From Mariannaea sp. PMI_226 (taxonomy: Eukaryota; Ascomycota; Sordariomycetes; Hypocreales; Nectriaceae), in the NCBI GenBank assembly GCA_024336345.1, contig JANFOG010000006.1:1922001-1986000 (forward strand): 64,000 bases of DNA, written 5' to 3'. The notes under the pieces are model-generated. The model made no database searches. It was not told the DNA's origin and saw only the letters and a program-made list of their open reading frames with translations. The position numbers and the translations under genes are program-made. Positions 11,570 to 23,912 of the stretch are shown piece after piece; the first letter of the stretch is position 1; each line of letters opens with the position of its first letter.

Positions 11570-14244
11570 ATGGAAGCCGTCCTACCCCAACCCAATCTAC
11601 CTTCCACCCCCCCTTTCACTCCTCCCAAAAACTCTCCCAGTGCGAAACCACGCACTACTAAGAACATCGGTCGTTTCTCCATTAATGATCCTTTTCTTGC
11701 ACCAAAGTCTTCGCGGCAGGTCCGTGAGATATCGGAGTTTGACCTTGGAAGCGTTGAAGACTTGAGTCCTGGCGACTCTGAGACTGAAACAAGCAACAAA
11801 GTCACTCCTGTACATATTCCCGAGACCCCTTTTGAGACCGAATACAGCAGAATTCTTTTCCAGGCTGTCGACGAAGTGCAGTCTCTTAGTTCACTCGGTG
11901 ATGTTCTCGAGATACCTCAGGTAAGTATCATCATGAAGCATCGTGCAGTGTCTCTGACAGTTCTTAGCTGGTTATTGTTGGTGGCCAATCAGCTGGAAAA
12001 TCATCTCTCTTGCAAACATTGACGGGTATTCCGTTCCCAGTTGATGAGGGGTGCTGTACACGGTTTCCCACCCGCATTGTGTCAACTCGGACGGCCCCCG
12101 GCACTCCTGAGAGCTATCGCATCACCATCACCCGTTCACCAATATCGGTGAAGGGGATTGTGCCAGCACCTAAGGGATACGAAAAGTATCATCGAACAGG
12201 GGGGAAACTGACACCCGATAACTTCGTCAGAATAATCAAAGAAGTATGTTTTGCTATCTCAGGTTGTCCATTGCAAAGCTAATTTAGGCACAGGTGTCCG
12301 CAGAGCTGAAGATTCGAAGTGGAACGGGAGTCGACAGCAGGAACTTTGCATCAGAAAACCTCAAGGTCGAACTCAGCGGGCCGACTCGAACACAGTTCAG
12401 CCTTTTAGACCTACCGGGACAATTTCGAAACCCTAGGGGCCTTAAGCAAGAGGATAAAGACTCAATTGAAGATATGATTATTCAATATATCAAGGATACG
12501 AAGAACACTGTCGTGTAAGTCAACGCCATCACTCTGCCGCCGTAAAATAGCTAGCGTTGCCTGACACAACTTCCTAAGCTCCGTGGTTGAGGCCTCATTT
12601 GATTTCGTTCACCAAGATGTACCGACCCTAGTTTCAAAACATGGCCAGAAAGAGCGAACTATCGGTGTTTTTACCAAGTGCGATATGATCATCAATGATC
12701 TCAAAATTGCGAACAGTGTAAGATTCTAACAGACGTAACTGCATATATCTTCATTAACACATCTCGCAGCGGGTGAGAACTGGACTGGGCGACGAGAAGG
12801 ATGAAGACTTTATACTGCCCAATGGCTGGTTCTTTGTCAGAAATCGTCTTTCAACCGATCCCGAAGACTTTGACCTTGACGAAGAAGAGAGGGAGCTCTT
12901 CAGCAAATACCCGTGGAACCGGCTCAGAAAAGATCGAGTTGGTACGACCGCGTTGAAGGACTACTTGAGCAGATTTCTCGACTCCAAGATCCGCAATGCA
13001 TTCCCCAAACTCCGCCAGAAAATCACCAACCGGCTCTCCGTTTCTCGGCAGGAAAATCTTTTACTGGGCGATCCTCGAGATGAGCATGAATTGAGACTGA
13101 AATATGTCACTAATGTTGCCCAATTGTTTAAAACCCAGGTGGAACAGTGCTGGACCCGTAACGGGCATCAGCACCAAGCCTTACAGATTCTCTCGAAGCA
13201 GCGATATTTTTCAGAAGCTTTCCGCGACGTTTTGACGAACTGCGGGATGGCTTATCAATTCCAAGAGGATGCCAAGGTTGATTCAGTGACGAGTTGTACC
13301 CGAGATAGCGATAAGTCGCCTCCATCGATCACCGAGCTCATAAAATTCCCGGGAGACGCATATTCAGCCTACTCCCATCTTCCAAAGGTGGAAGGCTGGA
13401 AGGTTCTAATCGCTGAGATCGAGAAGCTCATGCCCGGGTTTGGAGCCGATCAGCTTCCTACCTTTTTCGACCCCAGCGTGTTCCCAAAAGTGTATCAGCT
13501 CCAAGTAACCAAGTGGTGGGAGATTTCGAAGATCTATCTCAGCCAAATTCATGGAGCTGTTCAAGACTTTATGCTGACCGTCCTATGTGAAGTTTGTCCC
13601 AGAAAGGGAGCGACTGGCAAACTGCACGAGGGATTGGCCAAGATTTTGCAGGCCCATTTTGACCAAGCCTACCAAATTACGGAACAGAAGTGCGAGGAAC
13701 GATGCAGAAAAGAGATGAAGTGCGAAAAGTTGCACACCATACTCGGCTCGAATTTTAAAGAACACCTCAGGATCCGTCAAGGCGCCAGGTGGCTGGAGAT
13801 TTTTAACGATATAAACAAGAACGATGCAGAAAATTTTATAAAAGAGTCTTTAAAGAAAGCTCATTGGACCGAGGGAGACTATATGGTTTATGAAGTCCAC
13901 GATGTAGTAAAAGGATACTATGAGGTAAGAAAGCAAGAGGCTCTCAATCAAACCCTGCCACCCTAGCTGACAAATTAAATCTGCAGTGCATTTTGGATAT
14001 ATTCATCCACGAGATCACGGACTTGATCTCAAGTTTTGTATCTGGTCCGGAGAGTCCTTTGCAGTGGCTGAACGTCCAGAACATCCTGGACCTTTCCAGT
14101 GAGGAAATAGAGCTGCTAGGGAGCGAGGATGACTATACTCGAAACAGGAGAAAGGATCTGAAGGAAGAGATCAAGACGTTTGAAACAGCGCTGCAGATTG
14201 TAGACAAGGCGGCTCGGGACACACGAGACTTGGAGAGAAACTGA
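11570..14244 (+). CDS. Dynamin-like large GTPase
   Basis: Six exons (11570-11920, 11968-12243, 12294-12514, 12579-12717, 12770-13924, 13987-14244) give 799 residues. A proline- and serine-rich leader of about 110 residues precedes the GTPase domain. The P-loop is GGQSAGKSS (122-130), the G3 motif DLPG (248-251) and the G4 motif TKCD (315-318). A long helical middle region follows, and the C-terminal 85 residues (CILDIFIHEITDLI onward) resemble a GTPase effector domain. Dynamins remodel or divide membranes by GTP-driven assembly. The sequence is clearly more divergent than the conserved fungal Vps1 and Dnm1 proteins and looks like the Mx-like paralogues that are numerous in filamentous ascomycetes; its membrane target cannot be told. 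All five introns are 46-64 nt with GT/AG borders. Confidence 0.88.
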
Positions 14245-14502
14245 GCTCCAGTGTGTGGTAGAATTGATCGTACTTGGTGAATATTCCTAAATATTCAACG
14301 TGCGATAGGGTGCCATCTAAAATGTAGCTTGGAGTTTGGTACTGGTTGTGCTTTTTGTATGGCTGTGCTGTAATGTTTGTTATTACTGTCGCTAAGGAGT
14401 ATTATGGCAATAAGAACTGTTCTATATCAGTCTTGGCTTCTCACCAATATATACTTGTCCTTGATTTCTCAAATGTCTATCATATAGCCAGCTAACTCCA
14501 CC

Positions 14503-15457
14503 TCATGCAGCGTTCAAAACTTCGCCAACCTTCTCATACTCAACCTCCCGATAGTCCTGCTCCGCGATTTGCCACCAGTCCCTCCTCACGATGTCCTCCC
14601 AAGCCACCTTCAAGACCACCTCTCCAAAATAATTCACCTCCCCGCTCTGCACGAACCCGAGCTTTTGGAACAAGGCCCTACTCCCCGCGTTGCCCTCCTT
14701 GATTTTGACCATCAGGTCCTTGAGCACAGCTGGCCTCCCCTCGGCGTATTCCCCAAGGATGGCATCCGTGTGCTTCTGCAGGTAGACGAGCAGGGCGCAC
14801 ACGGCAGCTCGGCCGAAGCCTTGCCCTCGGTGCTTGGTGGAGGCGATCATGACGTCGACTTCACCCGTGCACCAGCCTTCAGCTTCGGCGGTGACAGCGG
14901 CTGCAGTATCGTCTTCGCCGTCTAGCCCATCATACGGGTAAAGGAAGAAATTGATGTCCCCCCGCATCCGGTCGTCTGTGTCGACAACTTCTGCCCGGGC
15001 AGTAGCAGCAACGCCATCTTGTGACTCGTCCCCATGGCCTTGACCTTTGGGTGCGCAGACGATGAACGTGAGCTTATCTGTTGAGGTGCGCCACGACTGC
15101 TGGTTCTCGTACTCTTCGTCCAGTGTCATGGGTTCTGATGCAGTGGCTTCTTGAATGTCCTTTTACGTTGCCAAGAGAAGAGGGTTTTACTTCAGCCTAC
15201 GACAAGCCTAATACTGGAAGGGCACGAGAGGGGGAGGGGAAATTGAAGGAGATTAGAAGGGAAAACATACAGCATCTTGCATCCATGAGTGGTATTGCCG
15301 CACATGGTGGGCTTCGTAGGGAACAAGCAGAGCCTTGCTCGTGGAGATTGCTGTGAGCGGGGAGTGGTGAGCAAAAAATGGGTCATCTTTCCAGGCCAGA
15401 TGCTATTCACACAGGATGCAGTCAGTGTTTCTCACCTGTTATTTCGTTGATCCTCAT
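14503..15457 (-). CDS. NAT9-type GNAT N-acetyltransferase
   Basis: Exons 15457-15436, 15350-15271 and 15159-14503 join to 252 residues. The N-terminus reads MRINEITAISTSKALLVPY, then HHVRQYHSWMQDADIQEAT and ASEPMTLDEEYENQQSW, which is the order and wording of N-acetyltransferase 9 proteins. The acetyl-CoA site is in the stretch IASTKHRGQGFGRAAV, the Q/R-x-x-G-x-G/A loop of the GNAT fold, and GNAGSRALFQKLGF gives the last conserved strand-helix pair. NAT9 relatives act on protein or peptide amines; the fungal substrate is not known to me. The first two exons are tiny (22 and 80 nt). The gene is convergent with the dynamin-like gene. Confidence 0.88.
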
Positions 15458-15822
15458 ATTTTTGTTTTTCCTTCTATTGCCGTCTTTTGAGAGAATGTGG
15501 TGGTTGCTGACAGGTTGAGCGAAACTACCGCATGGAGAAAATCTAACTCAAAAAGCACAGCAATAGCCAATGGATAGATAGACCCAGTGGATATAGCATC
15601 AACGACGAAACACGACACAGTGTAGGTAACATCCTGTATTGAAATCTCGGACTATTTCGGTTTCTATTTTACACGTATATAAATACATACATACAGTGGT
15701 CTTCTTCAAATGCTCGTTACATCGAGAATTGCACACTGATCTTGAATAAATCATTCATCCATCATTCCGTCATCTCTACCTTTGAGTCGGGCTCCCAACA
15801 CAGAGCTTCCATTCCCAAAGGA
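15458..15822. other. Spacer between mitochondrial MetRS and NAT9-like genes
   Basis: 365 bases that hold the 3' end of the MetRS gene and the promoter of the NAT9-like gene. No gene is seen. Confidence 0.5.
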
Positions 15823-17809
15823 TCAGTTCTTTGCATTGGCATGAGCATCGTCAGGGAATTCCAGCACCGTGTCCTGACTGGCCTCCCCCATACCTGGGAC
15901 TGGCGGGAACAGAGACTCCCAGTGCTGGCGGCGCTCCGTCGGTTTCGCTTCAGGTGGCGTGCCAAATTCGAGGTCAGCTCCCTTCTGGGCGAATTCAAAC
16001 GTTCGGCGCTCGGGCTTCACACCCAGGCGATCGAGCAATTCGGCTGACTTGGACGGCATGATGGGCTGGAGAAGAATACCAGCGATACGGAGTGCGTCGG
16101 CGCTCTTGTAGATGACCCAGTTGAGAAGCATCTGGCTCTCGTCGCTCTTGTCTTTAGCTAATCTCCACGGTTCGGTGTCCGAAATGAAGCGGTTCGTCTA
16201 CGAGTTGTTAAAATCCAAAGATGCCGTTGCACGAAAAGGAAAGAAGAGGATAACTTACTTGTGAGAGGAGCTGAACAACTTCACGGATTGCTCCACTTAA
16301 GTTGAGGTCGTCCATAAGCTTGCCAAACGCGGGTGATGTGGTTTCAAGAGGTGCCTCCAGGCTCATGTAAACTGAACCATCCACATGGTTCTCGATTTGC
16401 GCTACTTCAAAGCCCTTCTGAGCCCACTGAACAGCCCCGAGGGTCGACCATTTGCCGCTCTTGACACGGGAGATGCGTGAGAACAAATTACCCATGTTAG
16501 CCTGCAGTTCTTTTTCATAAACAGCCATGATGATCTCATTCGAGTAGCCCATGTCCTTGACTAGGCTACCGTTCCGCATGAGGAAGTACCGGAGAGGATC
16601 AACGTCCCATCGTTCAACAGCAAAGAAGGGATTGACGACGTTGCCCAGTGACTTGGACATCTTGCGGTTCGACATGGTCCAGTGGTTGTGGCACAGAAGC
16701 CTTTTTGGCAATGGCAGGCCAACGGCCATGAGCATAGCTGGCCAGTACACTGCGTGGAATCGAATGATGTCCTTGCCAATGACTTGAAGGTCAGCTGGCC
16801 AGATGCCCTTATCCTTGCTGTCGAGCTGCCATTGGGTGCTGAATCCGGCCTTTGTGACATAGTTGATGAGAGCATCAACCCAGACATAGATGGTATTGGA
16901 GCTGTCCTCTGGGTCCTTGATTCCCCAGCTTAATCTCGAAACTGGCCGAGTGATAGACAGGTCCTCGAGGTGGTTCTCAACCCAGTTGCGCACTTCGTTC
17001 ATCCGATGCTGGGGCTTGATCCAGTCGGGGTTCTCATCATAGAAGCGGAGTAGCCGGTCCTTATACTTGGATAGCTGGAAAAACCATGTTTCCTCCTTGA
17101 TCCATTCTACCTCGTTACCTGACTCGATGCTGGCCATGATTTTGCGTCCAGTCTGTGGGACTACCGTCGACTGAACCTCGTCCTCAGCATAGAAGCACTC
17201 ATCGCTCACGCAATACCAACCCTCATGGGTTCCCTTATACAACCCCAGGTTCTCTGGTGGTGTGTTTTTAAGGTGTAACCAGAATTGCTCGACAGCATGC
17301 TTGTGTTCTTCATCGGTGGTTCGAATGAAGAAGTCGTATGAAACGTTGGCGGCCGCAGCCAGCTCTTTGAACTTGAGAGAGTTGGCGTCGCAGAATTCCT
17401 TCGGAGGCAAACCCTCTTTGAGAGCGGCTCTCTGAATCTTCATGCCATGTTCGTCGGTGCCAGTGCACAGGAACGCCGTCTTGCCGTTGAGCTGTTGCCA
17501 TCGCTTGAGGACGTCGCTTAGGACTATGGTATAGAGGTGGCCAATGTGGGGAGCTGGTTTTCAGTCAGTCAGGTCCGGATATTTACGATAGTTACATTAT
17601 TGAATCTAACCAGCATTGACATAGAAAATGGGCGTGGTAATGTAATAAGGCTTCTCTGCCGCAGGGGTCGGCGAACTGCTAGAGCTGCTCCATCTGGTTC
17701 CGGCTGCGCGATACGATTGACAGCCACGGCAGACCCAGGCTGCTCGTTGAGATAGCCTGGACTGAGTCTGACGCAGCCCACGAAGGGCCTGGAACCTGAA
17801 TTGGCTCAT
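15823..17809 (-). CDS. msm1: Methionyl-tRNA synthetase, mitochondrial
   Basis: Exons 17809-17611, 17553-16259 and 16197-15823 give 622 residues. The first 50 or so residues are rich in Arg, Ser and Gln and lack acidic residues, as a mitochondrial presequence would. The catalytic domain begins at KPYYITTPIFYVNA and carries the class I signature HIGH (69-72) and the KMSKS loop (364-368, in NRKMSKSLGNVVNP). The anticodon-binding helical domain follows. There is no C-terminal tRNA-binding extension, consistent with the mitochondrial form rather than the cytosolic one. The enzyme charges tRNA-Met with methionine for mitochondrial translation. It is transcribed divergently from the Mtr2 gene with only 336 bases between the two start codons. 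Confidence 0.95.
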
Positions 17810-18145
17810 AGCGATTCTGTAGCCTACGGGCTATTAGTTGTACACTCGGAGTGGACTCGGATTCACATTAGCAAAATCGCGTCATATCAGCTTGGGGGAG
17901 CTCCAAAACGGTGTTGATAAGGCAGATGTGGCGTACAGTGCGCATTGTGTCGCTTGATAACTGTTTCGCCCGCTCAAAGCTTCCAGGTTCTCTCAAAAAA
18001 GAAAAGGCTTCCTCTCGCTCCCAGGCTTCCATTCCTCTGCCTGCCAGTTTGCGCCCAACCACCCAGCTCTCCATCCAAGATATAAAAACCGTTGCCCATA
18101 TCTCCACAACGATCTCAAATATCCGCACACTCATCAATTTCAACC
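17810..18145. promoter_or_regulatory. Shared divergent promoter, MetRS and Mtr2
   Basis: 336 bases separate two divergent start codons, so both promoters must lie here. TATAAAAA at 18081-18088 is 65 bases before the Mtr2 start and can serve as its TATA box, which implies a very short leader. No clear TATA box is seen for the MetRS side. Confidence 0.5.
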
Positions 18146-18748
18146 ATGCCTCTTCCCGACCACGACACGCAGGTCAAGGCCTCTAGCGAAGGTACCACTT
18201 CCGACTCCCCCGCCATCGACGCCTCGTCGCCCTCTTGGAACCATTTCAACGCGGATCACGATCGCTAACCAACACGACAATCAGCCGCTGATATCTTCGT
18301 GAGCCACTATTACCAAGCAATCAACAGCAAATCTGCACTTCTTCCCTTTTACATCAACACATCGCCCCGCTATGGCATGCAAGCCGACATCTCCATCAAC
18401 GGCGCTGTTGTGGCTTCACCAGAAGCCTACCTACAACTGCTCCAAGCCCAGGGCCCAGGTGTTCACTACGAGATCGAATCGTTCGACGCCCATGTCATGA
18501 ACCCTTCATTCCAACTAGGGGCACCCGAAAACGTCTATGATGGCGCAAAGGTGGAAAAGAACGGGGGCAGAATGAGCATTGCCGTGACCATCATGGGCAG
18601 AGTGAAATACGGCAAGGACAGAGAGGCACCACAGAAGATGTTCAACGAGACCTTTGTGCTGGTGCCAAACTGGGAGTCCATGGTGCGGAATGCGCCCAGA
18701 GGACTGAAGAGGTGGTTGATCATGTCACAAAACTTCCGCGCTTTGTAG
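18146..18748 (+). CDS. mtr2: Mtr2, NTF2-like subunit of the mRNA export receptor
   Basis: Exons 18146-18191 and 18285-18748 give 169 residues. After a short polar leader the protein has the NTF2-like fold pattern: ADIFVSHYYQAINS, LLPFYI, VEKNG-rich loops, then MSIAVTIMGRVKYG and FNETFVLVPNWESM. The ending, LKRWLIMSQNFRAL, is typical of the Mtr2/Nxt1 family. Mtr2 pairs with Mex67 to carry mRNA and pre-60S particles through nuclear pores. The 93-nt intron splits a GCC codon (GAAG/GTACCA donor, AATCAG acceptor). Confidence 0.85.
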
Positions 18749-19483
18749 GACATAGCCGAAGCAAAGACTACGATTGAACAAGAAGGGAACTGGAGGGACG
18801 TTGACGATTATTCCGCAGCCCAAGGAGGAGAAAGGGCGAGCACAATGAGCAAAAGTATTGACTCAGCCTGTGGCTCTACACTACTTCAACATCAAGGGAG
18901 TAGGGCACGGAATACTAAAACGAAAAGATACCCCAAACTGGACGAAATCACGGTGCGGAGAGATGACATGGAGGATCTGGAGATGGCATAGAAAATCGAA
19001 ACACTCGTCGAAATAAGGGAACGAATGATTCGGGACGGAATTTTGGCATTGAATTGAAAACAACCAATAAATCAATAAATCGTTAGAAGACAAAAAATAA
19101 TGTAACCTTCTGAAGCCACGAAGCTATTCATTCGCATCCACAAGATGGTCTCATGACACTGAAACGTCATGGAGGAAACTGGACTTTCTTTGAGGTTCCT
19201 TCTATTGGATTTGAAAGTTTCCTCTAAATTATGTACTAATTTAAAACATATTGATTATGCCTCATCTTTGTGCTGTATTCTTCTCCTCCATCCCAACTCA
19301 GAACAATGGCAGCGGCGTCGCAGCACTGACATGTACGCGGTCCTCTCTGGCGGGGCATCGAGCGAGCCTCTGCAGGTGTGTACACCACCAGAGCGACACC
19401 CCCACCATCACCACCCAAGGACTCCAAGTCCCCCAAACTGGATAAACCTCTCGCAAGCTAAACTTGAGCCTTCTCATTCAGCC
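18749..19483. other. Spacer upstream of the prenyltransferase alpha gene
   Basis: About 735 bases with the Mtr2 3' region and the next promoter. Short open frames overlap here but none resembles a protein family. Confidence 0.5.
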
Positions 19484-21289
19484 ATGCCCCCCAAGTCCAA
19501 AGGCAGCGCTGAGGCCCCGAATCCAGAGCCCAAGGGTGAGTCTGTCATTCATGCAGGAAGTCCTCCAGCTCGTCTTCCCACCCCCCACGGCTTGTCGTTG
19601 GTCCTACGCTGCGCACCTCGTTTCCCTCTCCGACCTCCTTCATCCAACTCGCTAACTTGCCTCGTTTTGCAAACGTAAAGCAGCCCCCGGAACACCGTCG
19701 CCAGCCCTCACCATCAGACAGCGAGCCGAAAAGCACTTCTTTCTCACAAATCCTTGCGAAGAGCGCAGGCAACAAGTTGGCTTCCCCAGCCTGACCCCCG
19801 CCGAGAAGAAAACCTACGCTCACGCCCACCTCTTGCTCCCAGTTTCCAAACGCCAGGTCTCCCTTTCCAACAAGACCGAGCGCGAGTTCTGGAAGCACGT
19901 TACAAAGGAAGGACTTCCCATCCGCCGTCTCCCACGCAACTACACCTGGGGCTCTGACCGATCAGGCCGTGATATTGGTACCTACTCTCCCGCGGAGCTC
20001 GAGCAGCGCTCTCTCAAGCAAGCACGCCTCACCGTCCTCCAGCTCCAACATCGTCAGTTCTTGACCAAAAGAGACCTCGCCGCCAAGGACCAAGGACCCA
20101 AGATCTCAGACGAAGAGCTCGAGGAAGAGAAGAAAAGAAGAAAAACAATGGCGGCTCTCAAGAGAGACCTCTACGGGGAGATTACCGGGTCGCTGGCCAA
20201 GGACCCTGAGTGGGATGATGTGATTCCTATTCCCCAGAATGAACCCGAAGGCGCACTCGCGCAAATTGCTTACCCGGACGACTACGCCGAGGGTATGTCG
20301 GCCCTGGCCCTCCAAGTCCTCTGTCCGCCTTCTCAAGTGGAAGAGGTCTTAGAAGAGAGCTAGAACATCCTTTGTAGCTAGAAATGACTGACTCCTGAGT
20401 AGCCGTGTCGTATCTTCGTGCCGTCATGGCCACCGACGAGTGCTCCCCTCGGTGCCTCCGCCTTACCGAACACGTCATCTCCATGAACCCAGCTCATTAC
20501 ACCGTGTGGCTCTACCGCTTTAAAATCATCTCAGCCCTCGAGCTGTCCATCCCTGAGGAGATCACCTGGCTCAACCAGGTCGCCCTGGCGAATCTCAAGA
20601 ACTACCAGATCTGGAACCACCGTCAGCTGCTGGTGGACTACTACTTCCCAGCCATCAAGGAGGATGCAGATGCCATCCGAGCCTTTGCTCGCTCAGAGAC
20701 AACCTTCATGTTGAACATGTTCGCTGAGGATGCCAAGAACTACCACGTCTGGACGTATCGCCAGTTCCTCGTCAGGAAGTTGTCTCTGTGGACCCCCAGC
20801 GAACTCGGATCTACGCAAAACCTCATCGAAGAGGATGTGCGCAACAACTCTGCCTGGTCCCACCGCTTCTATCTCGTCTTCTCCGACCCTGCCAAGTCAA
20901 CTCCTGGCTCGGGCCCGACGGAGCGGGATCCTAATGTGCCTGAAGCCATCATCAACCGCGAGATCGGCTATGCTCAGGAGAAGATTGCCATAACCCCACA
21001 GAACCAGTCACCCTGGAACTATCTCACCGGCGTTTTGACAAAGGGCGGCCGCAAGCTATCCACCGTCCAGGAGTTTACCGAGCAATACATCTCCGCTCTC
21101 GGCGAGGAAGATGAAGATGTGCGCAGCTCTCACGGTCTAGACCTGTTGGCCAAGATTTATCACGAGAATGGTGAGAACGACAAAGCAGAGTTGTGTCTGC
21201 GACGGCTGAGTGAGAAGTGGGACCCGGTACGAGAGGGTTACTGGAAGTATAGAATCGAGCAGCTCAAGAAGATTCCGGCATCTGCATAA
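19484..21289 (+). CDS. ram2: Protein farnesyltransferase / geranylgeranyltransferase I alpha subunit with N-terminal extension
   Basis: Exons 19484-19535, 19681-20292 and 20403-21289 give 516 residues. The C-terminal 330 or so residues are the shared alpha subunit: KDPEWDDVIPIP and LAQIAYPDDYAE, then the PPTA repeats with NPAHYTVWLYR, NYQIWNHRQLL, NYHVWTYRQFL, NNSAWSHRFYL and NQSPWNYL. With a beta subunit it attaches farnesyl or geranylgeranyl groups to CaaX proteins. Unusually, about 173 residues precede the normal start. An internal ATG at 20148 (context AAAACAATGGCGG) would give a 343-residue protein of standard length, so the upstream part may be an extension, an alternative start or a fused neighbour. 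The first acceptor is an AAGCAG pair, so exon 2 may start at 19681 or 19684. Confidence 0.9.
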
Positions 21290-22298
21290 AGAAAGCAATT
21301 GATGAACATTAGTGTACCTAGGGAAACGACTCTAACCGGCATTTTTTGCTTGTATGTATGCATGGGAAGGAGAAATGCCTCCCAATGAATTGATATCCTT
21401 CTTCACTAAACTAGGAATAATGGCGATAGCATGTGACGTTTACTCTAATGATTGGTTTCTGGACATATAGCCCCGTTTGCCAGAACGTTTGAGGGTTCGG
21501 CTTGTTATTCTAGTATGTAACCTTACTACAGAGATATAAAGGACAAAAATGAGAGATTGAGGTCTGGTCAACAATAACAACACAAATCCTACTTTCTACA
21601 TTGAACCAGTCAAACAAGAAAGCAGTTACAAAAGAAATCGGACAGGGATAATATCTTGACTCTAATAGACAAACATTCCGTGAAACACACTCTGTGTTTT
21701 CAAAACGTAGCTACTTCGAATGAACTCGTCTGGCGTCTTCAACCAGAACTACCAAAACGCCCTAGGACTTGCTCTGAAGTATACAAACTCAGACTCAAGA
21801 AAATGGAAAAGGGTAGTTTGATGCAAATCACATTCCAATGCACATTTCCCTCTGAAAAGGAACACCAGCCAGGATTTATTTGATTATTCTTTCGGTTTAT
21901 AATAAGGGACGCCCCGCCAAGTTATCTAAAACAACATAAAAAGTCGACAAGGAGGTAGAAGAGATAAAATATAACAGGAAGAAAAAAACTCTCTGACAAG
22001 TACCAAGTCTCATTAAAAAATGATAACCATGCAAAATTAACCCTCAAAGGAGACCTTTCTTTGTTTTTGTTTTTCCCAAACCCAGTGACGCCGCGTCCAC
22101 AGCCAACATATGGCTCTCTAGTTCTCTTCCTGGTTTTTTTCTTCATAATGTGACGTCACTTGGCTTGTAGCCATAGAGGTAGTACAGTAAGTAGCAATCT
22201 TCTCGGTGAATGCACCGTTTGTTGCACTGCATGCAGGAAGGGGGAAAGGTACCGGTCCTCAGAGGGTGTGTGAGTGTAAGCGCCTCAAAATCAGTTTA
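21290..22298. other. Convergent spacer, 1 kb
   Basis: Lies between the 3' ends of the prenyltransferase alpha and mevalonate kinase genes. It is AT-rich around 21540-22140 and contains no supported gene. Confidence 0.5.
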
Positions 22299-23912
22299 TC
22301 ACCGGCTCTCAACACGCCAGAACTTCCATCCCTCTCTTTCGCCTCCGTCTCCATGAACACCGACCAATTGCTCAAGTCCATCGTTATTATCAGCGTTTAG
22401 GAACTTCTCTAGATCAATCTCCATACCACCCTGATCGTCCTCTTCTGTTCCGTTCTTGAGGACGGCAGGCCAGAGAACACCGACGCCGTCGCCACCGAGA
22501 GTCGTCTCAAACCGAGCATAGTTCTCGTTGCTAAGTCGTTCCTCCAACTTCTCGAGCTTCTCACGTGGGGCACCAGGACGAAGCAGAGTGATAGAACAAC
22601 CACCACCTCCCGCTCCAGTCAACTTGGTCCAGCCAAGGCCCTCATGATCAACCAGTTCGCGAACTCTTTCTAGCCTGGGATGAGAGACTCCCAGTGACAC
22701 CAGAAGGCCATGGTTAATGGTCATCAGCTCACCGACCTTCCTCAGAGACTCTTCGTCCTCGTTATCGAAGTCGTCGCTCGCAATGGCTTCAGATGCGGTC
22801 GCGGTGACCTTGTCCATGGCATCCAAAATAGTTCCGACAAGCTTGGGATGCTGGTTCTTGAGCTTGGCCACTTTGCCAACCTCTACCAAAGTAGATTTGG
22901 CTTGCTTTGTATCCACAAGAAGCAGGGGAAGCTCAGGGAAGTCCCATAGTGGTCGCACCGATGGTGGCTTGGTGTAGTCAGTGCGCTGGAAGACTACGGC
23001 CTTGCCCTGTGTAGAAACTGTGTTATCAACGCCAGAAGGGTTGCCATGAATGCACATTTCAGACACGAAAGCCCATCGATTGATCCTCTCGACCTGCAAA
23101 CGCGCTTCATCCGGGGGCTGGTCAGGGTGAGGGCCTGACAGCGTGCGCAATTGAAGGAGAAGCGCAGCAGAGATGCATACAGAGATGGATGCACTGCTGC
23201 CTAGGCCGGCACCAATTGGGATTGTGGATCGGAGAGTATAGAGGCAGCCGTGGAACGCAGGGGATCCTAGGGAAAGGAAAAGATAAAGGAAAGCGGAAGC
23301 GGAGTTGCGATGCACTCTACGGATTTCCTCTGGTTGATCGGGAGATATGACGGCAATGTGAGGTTGGATAGCATCAACAAGATCGGGGTCAAGTTCGGTG
23401 ACTAAGGAATAGTAGGACTTCTTCTTGGAAGGCTGTTGAAACGTCGCCCAGGGGAGGTCGTCGATATTCCAGGTGTGAACGAGATCGATATCAGGGAATC
23501 GGAGTGACACTGTACGCTTCGACTTAGACAATGTGGTGACATGGAGGTAGGATCGCAGAGAGATGGCGGCGGCAATGGCAGCCTAAATGTGCGATCAGAA
23601 GTCAGTTACGACCAAGACAAAAGAGAGACATGAGGTCGCAAGTCATTAGGGATTTACCTTGCCATGAACAACAGAATGCTCGCCAAACACAATGACCTTT
23701 CCAGGAGCCGAGACCATAAATGCGGGTGCCATGGGAGAAGACATCTTGCGCTTGATTTTCAGACGTCGATTCAATTGTTCGTTGCCATTCGCATACGAAT
23801 CAGGGATAGAATCGGAATCAGAGCCGCTGGTACTGCCACTGGCGCCATTCACGCCATTGTGGCCATTGTGGCCAATATGGCCAATATCCATATCTGTGTC
23901 TCTAGAGGGCAT
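22299..23912 (-). CDS. erg12: Mevalonate kinase
   Basis: Exons 23912-23658 and 23582-22299 give 512 residues. The GHMP kinase motifs are all present: APGKVIVFGEHSVVHGK (69-85), the ATP-binding PIGAGLGSSAS (207-217), HGNPSGVDN (264-272) and the C-terminal KLTGAGGGGCS (glycine loop 408-413). The enzyme phosphorylates mevalonate with ATP on the way to isoprenoids and ergosterol. The first 56 residues are a Gly/Asn/His/Ser-rich region coded partly by 9-bp repeats; another ATG at codon 57 (MSSPMAPAFMVSAPGK) could be the functional start. A non-conserved acidic tail of about 45 residues ends the protein. The intron splits the first GHMP strand-loop region after HGK. Confidence 0.95.
23853..23888. 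repeat. Four 9-bp tandem repeats in the mevalonate kinase N-terminus
   Basis: Two copies of GCCATTGTG are followed by GCCAATATG and GCCAATATC. On the coding strand they produce the IGHIGHNGHNG stretch. Confidence 0.8.
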
